In this document: one piece after another, positions 50,384 through 53,012 of the stretch
Layout: each line of letters begins with the position of its first letter
Numbering within the stretch: position 1 is the first letter of the stretch
NCBI GenBank assembly: GCA_963718375.1
Contig: CAVQZD010000006.1
Span: 1-53,012 of the forward strand
Direction: 5' to 3'
Length of the DNA stretch: 53,012 nucleotides
From: RBG-16-64-13 sp963718375
Lineage (GTDB): Bacteria; Actinomycetota; Thermoleophilia; RBG-16-64-13
Program-made: the position numbers and the translations under genes
Notes under the pieces: model-generated
What the model was told of the DNA's origin: nothing
The model's database searches: none
What the model saw: only the letters and a program-made list of their open reading frames with translations

Positions 50384-53012
50384 TCACGAGGAGATAGAGG
50401 CTCCAGCGTCGGCGGCAGAACCCGTCTCGCAGGACTCTGCGCCGCACCAGTCTGCGCCGCACCAGTCTGCGCCGCTCGGGCCTCTGGCCGAAGAGTTCGA
50501 AGCTCCCGACTACTATGTGCCGCGGCGATCCCGCTTCCACGACTTGGGTAGCTGGCTGCCCACGTCGTTGGCGTTCTTGGCCATTTACGGCCTGCTACTG
50601 GGTTTCTACCTGCCCATCGACATCCAGGGCCGTCATTTCTTCGACTGCCTGTTCAGCGTCACCACCACCTCAGGCGGTGACACCGGGGCGCATCACTACC
50701 CCGCGCAGTACCTGATCCAGGAGCTGCTACCCAACTGGAAGCTCACGGGCTGGGCGCCGGGCTGGTACGCGGGCATGCCCATGCTCACCTTCTACTTCCC
50801 GTTTCCGTTTCTCATCATCGCCATCCTGAGCACAGTCATCCCCTACGAGGTGGCCTTCAAGCTCGGCACAGTGCTGGGCGTCTTCCTGCTACCTCTGACG
50901 GCGTACGCGTTCGGGCGCCTGCTGCGCATCCGCAAGCCCTACCCGATCCTGGCGGCAGTGTTCGCGACGGGCTTTCTCTTCATGGAGAAGGCCGGCTCGG
51001 GACTCTACTCCATATACGGCGGCAACATCCTCAGCACCCTGGCGGGTGAGTTCGGCTATATGCTCAGCTTCGCGCTGGTGGCCCTGTTCCTGGGGACGCT
51101 GTTCCGGGGGATGGAGAAGCCGCGCGTGAACATGCTGTTCGTAGCCAACTGCCTGCTGCTGATGGCCCTGACGCTCAGCCACGTAGTCACTACGATAGTG
51201 CTGGTGTTCATCGTCTGGGGGCTGCTCTTGCCCTTCCTCTTCAAGGTCAAAGACGAGGGATGGTCGGCGGTCTGGAAGCCTGCGGTGTACGTGGTGGCCG
51301 TGGGCTTCGTCGGTTTCTGCCTGACCGCCTTTTGGTCGCTGCCCTTCGTCGCGAACATGGATTATACGGCGGGTATGGAGTGGTACCAGCTGGAAGTACT
51401 GGGTCGCCCAGTGCCACTCGGCACCCAGATCGTGCTCACGATCATCGGGGCTGTCGGTCTGGTCACCTCGGTCTCACTGGGCGTATACGCGGCCGCCACG
51501 AAGAGGCGGGTCTTGCCGCTGGTGGCGACCGCGGTGGCGGTCACCGCGACCATCCTCGGTCTTATCATGGTCTTCTACCTCAGCAGCAACCTCATCCCGC
51601 GCACGTGGCAGTTCTTGACAGTCTTCGTCCTGGGGATCGTGGGCATGGCCTACGCGGTGGCGAAACGGGAGCGGAGGCTTCTGCCTCTAGCGTGGGTGAC
51701 CGTGGTCGCCTTTCTCATGTACGCGCTGATGCCTGATGGCAAGGCGCTCTGGAACGGGCGCCTGCTCAGCTTCTGGTACTTCTCGTTCCATCTCTGGGCG
51801 GCTTACGCTTTGACCTGGTTCGTTCGCGGCTTCATGACCATCATGTGGGACCTCCTGCGCATCCGCACCCGCCACACGCGGCCCCTGTACATCCCGCTGC
51901 TGGCAGTGGTGGCCATCGCCGTGATCGGGGCGTCGTCCACGGTGGCCGGTGGCTGGATTCAGTGGAACTACTTGGGCTACGAGAAGAAGGCGGCCTGGCC
52001 GGAATATCGGGAGATGCTCGACTACATGGAGACCCTCCCGCCGAACAGCCGGGTGATGTGGGAGCATGGCGACGCCATCAACGACTTCGGCACGCCCAGG
52101 GCCTTCGAGCTCATCCCTTACTGGACGCAGTCCGACACCATGGAAGGCACCCTGATGGAGGCCTCCTATACGGCTCCCTTCCACTTCATCAACCAGCGGG
52201 AGCTCTCGGAGCAATCCAGCAACGCCATCATCGGGGTCGAGTATCCGCCGGGTGTCGACACGCAGATGGGCATCACCCATCTGCAGTTCATGAACATCCC
52301 CTATCTGCTCGCCTTCGAGAACCAGGAGTCTGAGGAGCTGGTGATTCCCGGGGTGGAGGCGGACCCGAGGGCGGAGTTGCTGGAGACGTTCGGCGTCTTC
52401 AAGTTCTACCACATCAAAGATTGCAGCGACTATGTGCAGATCATGCAGAACAAGCCCCTGCGGGTGAACATCGGGGCCGGCACCGAGTGGCGGGACATGG
52501 CCGTGGAGTGGTACAAGAGCGCCTCGGCCCTGGACACCGCACTCATCAGGGACACCGGCGACGAGGCGCTGCAGCAGTTCACCGAACTCATGCCCGAGAG
52601 CGCCGCCTATCCGCCCCAAGTGCCCATAGAGACAGACGGCCAGGTCAGCAACATCGTGCTCGAGAACCAGAAGCTCTCGTTCGACACCACTGCCATCGGG
52701 GTACCGCACTGGATCAAGATCTCGTACTTCCCCAACTGGCACGTGAAGGGCGCCGAGGGCCCCTACTTGGCTTCACCCTCGTTCATGATGGTCATCCCCA
52801 CTTCGGAGCACGTGGAGCTCTACTACGGCCGCACCTGGGCCAACAACGTGGGCCAGGTGCTGGAGGTGCTGGCGTGGGCGCTCCTGATCGGGCTCAGCAT
52901 CTGGCGCTTCATCGTCTGGAACAAGCGGCGCGAGACTCCTGTGGTCGCTGGCCCACCGACTACTGAGCTGGTGCCGCCGCCGCTACCGCCGCTGCCCCAG
53001 CCACTCGAGGCC
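50373..53012 (+). CDS. Large membrane protein with 6-PTPS-related domain (cut by window end)
   Basis: The frame is open from 50352 to the window end, 880 codons from 50373, with no stop. No ATG/GTG/TTG lies early: a CTG at 50373 has GGAGGG 5 bases upstream, and the first GTG is at 50517. The N-terminus is acidic with a short repeat of SAPHQ. Then come many membrane spans with the family's GWAPGWYAGMPMLTFYFPFP and LGTVLGVFLLPLTAYAFGRLL, matching the 6-pyruvoyl-tetrahydropterin-synthase-related membrane family (GT-C/YfhO-like). Later parts include an outside domain (YLDYMETLPPNSRVMWEHGD-like) and a Pro-rich tail. Probably handles lipid-linked sugars made by the GtrA/GT2 pair. Confidence 0.8.
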   Translation, partial: MDRDHEEIEAPASAAEPVSQDSAPHQSAPHQSAPLGPLAEEFEAPDYYVPRRSRFHDLGSWLPTSLAFLAIYGLLLGFYLPIDIQGRHFFDCLFSVTTTSGGDTGAHHYPAQYLIQELLPNWKLTGWAPGWYAGMPMLTFYFPFPFLIIAILSTVIPYEVAFKLGTVLGVFLLPLTAYAFGRLLRIRKPYPILAAVFATGFLFMEKAGSGLYSIYGGNILSTLAGEFGYMLSFALVALFLGTLFRGMEKPRVNMLFVANCLLLMALTLSHVVTTIVLVFIVWGLLLPFLFKVKDEGWSAVWKPAVYVVAVGFVGFCLTAFWSLPFVANMDYTAGMEWYQLEVLGRPVPLGTQIVLTIIGAVGLVTSVSLGVYAAATKRRVLPLVATAVAVTATILGLIMVFYLSSNLIPRTWQFLTVFVLGIVGMAYAVAKRERRLLPLAWVTVVAFLMYALMPDGKALWNGRLLSFWYFSFHLWAAYALTWFVRGFMTIMWDLLRIRTRHTRPLYIPLLAVVAIAVIGASSTVAGGWIQWNYLGYEKKAAWPEYREMLDYMETLPPNSRVMWEHGDAINDFGTPRAFELIPYWTQSDTMEGTLMEASYTAPFHFINQRELSEQSSNAIIGVEYPPGVDTQMGITHLQFMNIPYLLAFENQESEELVIPGVEADPRAELLETFGVFKFYHIKDCSDYVQIMQNKPLRVNIGAGTEWRDMAVEWYKSASALDTALIRDTGDEALQQFTELMPESAAYPPQVPIETDGQVSNIVLENQKLSFDTTAIGVPHWIKISYFPNWHVKGAEGPYLASPSFMMVIPTSEHVELYYGRTWANNVGQVLEVLAWALLIGLSIWRFIVWNKRRETPVVAGPPTTELVPPPLPPLPQPLEA

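Noticed and set aside
51687..52742. Open frame antisense to the membrane protein (351 codons)
   Set aside because: No ribosome site or family features; plus-strand frame has membrane spans and a family motif.
1..53012. tRNA or rRNA genes
   Set aside because: No anticodon-arm/CCA pattern or rRNA-like stretch was recognised by eye; a tRNAscan run would be decisive.

Overview
The window is high-GC DNA with dense, short-spaced and often start/stop-overlapping genes. It looks like a chromosome segment of an anaerobic actinobacterium. Pointers are a T-box core before ileS, a class II (B12) ribonucleotide reductase under NrdR, an IscU/IscS/ferredoxin cluster, SpoIID- and GerMN-domain proteins, and many lipoproteins with Thr-rich linkers. 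A Coriobacteriia/OPB41-like lineage is my best guess, held with low confidence. No rRNA, tRNA, CRISPR array, integrase or transposase was seen.

Layout. (1) 45-4674: envelope polysaccharide genes (O-antigen-ligase-like protein, a frameshifted WecG/TagA transferase, two GT-B glycosyltransferases) joined by start/stop overlaps. (2) 4778-11576: secreted wall proteins. A SpoIID protein and a CAP protein share a repeated beta-rich module. They face an NlpC/P60 protein with a golvesin-like C-terminus and a beta-propeller protein. (3) 11785-16723: frameshifted YmdB-type phosphodiesterase, DUF1015 protein, OsmC protein, zinc-ribbon protein and a lipoprotein alkaline phosphatase. (4) 16831-22065: accessory region with an ssb remnant, several very small genes, a ClpP/SppA-class serine protease, and a PstI/BsuBI-type restriction-modification pair. 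(5) 22267-31671: GerMN lipoprotein, nrdR-nrdJ with tandem NrdR boxes in the promoter, DUF3160 lipoprotein, FG-GAP-like lipoprotein, and a ferredoxin-iscS-iscU operon.

(6) 31908-42376 is the most unusual part. A 2,440-residue secreted protein ending in a gingipain-type (C25) cysteine peptidase is followed at once by a compact peptide-modification locus: PqqD-like recognition protein, radical SAM/SPASM enzyme, a 63-residue three-cysteine precursor, an HprK-like ATP-binding protein and an S26-type peptidase. I read this as a RiPP (modified peptide) locus. (7) 42379-53012: T-box core and ileS, lipid kinase, PHP phosphatase, mtaB, then GtrA, a GT2 glycosyltransferase and a large membrane protein cut by the window end, which together look like a second glycan/lipid-linked sugar set.

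Two conserved genes (wecG-like and ymdB-like) each carry one frameshift, and the T-box lacks room for its usual specifier stem. Small indels or deletions, biological or from assembly, should be kept in mind throughout.
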